From an uncultured Mycoplasmatota bacterium (lineage in GTDB: Bacteria; Bacillota_I; Bacilli_A; RF39; UBA660), in contig CANRVM010000021.1 of NCBI GenBank assembly GCA_947643295.1, positions 1 through 13,488 of the forward strand: DNA of 13,488 nt, read 5' to 3'. Below are positions 13,097 to 13,488 of the stretch, one piece after another. A model generated the notes under the pieces. It was not told where the DNA came from. It saw nothing but the letters and a program-made list of their open reading frames with translations, and ran no database searches. The position numbers and the translations under genes are program-made. Numbering within the stretch: the first letter of the stretch is position 1; the number at the start of each line of letters is the position of its first letter.

Positions 13097-13295
13097 GTTT
13101 TCTCTCCTTTTTAAATAAAGCAATCGTAGTAAGTAAAAATCCTATTATTAAAAACCAACACTCATATCTTGTTTTTATATAAGAAAAATATTCTCCTATG
13201 GTATAATCAAAACTAAATAAATTAATATACATTATACAATAAGAAAAACCAACCACCATGAGTAGAAAGCCAAGTATGATTGAAATTATTTTCAT
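13080..13295 (-). CDS. Small two-span membrane protein
   Basis: The 71-residue product has two hydrophobic segments (about 4-27 and 46-61). They are joined by a loop with FDYTIGEYFSYIKTRYECW, and a basic tail (KKERKHVKRI) should lie in the cytoplasm. Similar short proteins with a YT-x-x-EY-x-x-x-I-x-TR-x-EC loop are common in Bacillota, without assigned function. The start follows AAGGAG at 7 bases. Its end overlaps the DUF3603-like gene, which places the two in one unit. Confidence 0.8.
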   Translation of the reverse strand: MKIISIILGFLLMVVGFSYCIMYINLFSFDYTIGEYFSYIKTRYECWFLIIGFLLTTIALFKKERKHVKRI

Positions 13296-13328
13296 ATTTT
13301 CTCCTTACTTATATTTATGATTTACCTA

Positions 13329-13334
13329 ATTATA
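13329..13334 (-). promoter_or_regulatory. Possible -10 of the small membrane protein operon
   Basis: On the minus strand, TATAAT lies about 34 bases before the start at 13295. No convincing -35 is visible, so the assignment rests on the hexamer and its position. Confidence 0.35.
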
Positions 13335-13430
13335 GTATACAAATAATTTTTAAACTTATACGAGATTTATTTGTAAAACTTTAGTTTTTATTATTAGATA
13401 TTTTTTTATAATCAAAAAGAAGTAATTATT

Positions 13431-13452
13431 TCTGAGTCTGCTGAAAAAGTAG
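13431..13452. other. Possible insertion-sequence terminal repeat at the right edge
   Basis: The sequence around GAGTCTGCTGAAAAAGTAG resembles, from memory, the CTG(T/C)TGAAAAAGT type of terminal inverted repeat seen in some IS1182-like elements. Only one end would be inside the window and no transposase is visible, so this is a pointer rather than an identification. Nothing else is callable between 13335 and 13488. Confidence 0.2.
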
Positions 13453-13488
13453 ACCAAAATAAAACTGATATTTAGAAATTATTTTCTA

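Overview
The window is A+T-rich and looks like a low-GC, endospore-forming Bacillota genome. The evidence is a cotJ spore-coat cluster with a sigma-E-like -10 element, T-box control of a gatCAB-aspS operon, a GatB without zinc-binding cysteines as in Bacilli, and strong AGGAGG-type ribosome binding sites. The gene style (fused CotJA/CotJB, a surface protein with cadherin-like domains, many small orphan membrane proteins) resembles uncultured gut Bacilli of the RF39 or Erysipelotrichia kind, but that placement is an inference. TGA is read as stop, so this is not the Mycoplasma code.

Left part (1-5450). A gene fragment runs off the left edge, with a near-palindrome just upstream of it. A small ORF broken by two homopolymer frameshifts follows, then tRNA-His with its terminator, all on the minus strand. 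On the plus strand are a four-span membrane protein with a long Glu/Lys tail and the cotJ pair (CotJA/CotJB fusion, then the manganese-catalase-like CotJC). Three separate minus-strand units come next: a secreted, membrane-anchored protein with a histidine-rich head and two cadherin-like domains, an orphan 147-residue protein with a very good promoter, and a single-pass membrane protein with an extracellular domain.

Centre (5454-10604). A tight minus-strand operon, gatC-gatA-gatB-aspS, is transcribed from a consensus promoter through a T-box riboswitch. GatCAB amidates misacylated Asp-tRNA(Asn) and Glu-tRNA(Gln). The AspRS carries the Asp-His-Gly-Gly motif of non-discriminating enzymes, so the operon reads as an indirect asparaginyl-tRNA pathway. 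As given, aspS is broken: about 20 residues of the anticodon-binding domain are missing and the frame shifts at the same point.

Right part (10653-13488). An orphan 214-residue protein and trpS diverge from two promoters that share one palindromic -35 hexamer. TrpRS carries a cysteine set close to the [4Fe-4S] motif known from Thermotoga TrpRS. Converging on trpS is a two-gene unit: a small two-span membrane protein and a probable DUF3603 (UPF0736)-like protein. The last roughly 90 bases hold no gene I can call but may contain the end of an insertion sequence.

I found no CRISPR array, prophage, complete mobile element or defence cluster. The items most worth a second look are the aspS lesion, the shared-hexamer divergent promoter, the unusual T-box specifier region and the His-rich/cadherin-like surface protein.
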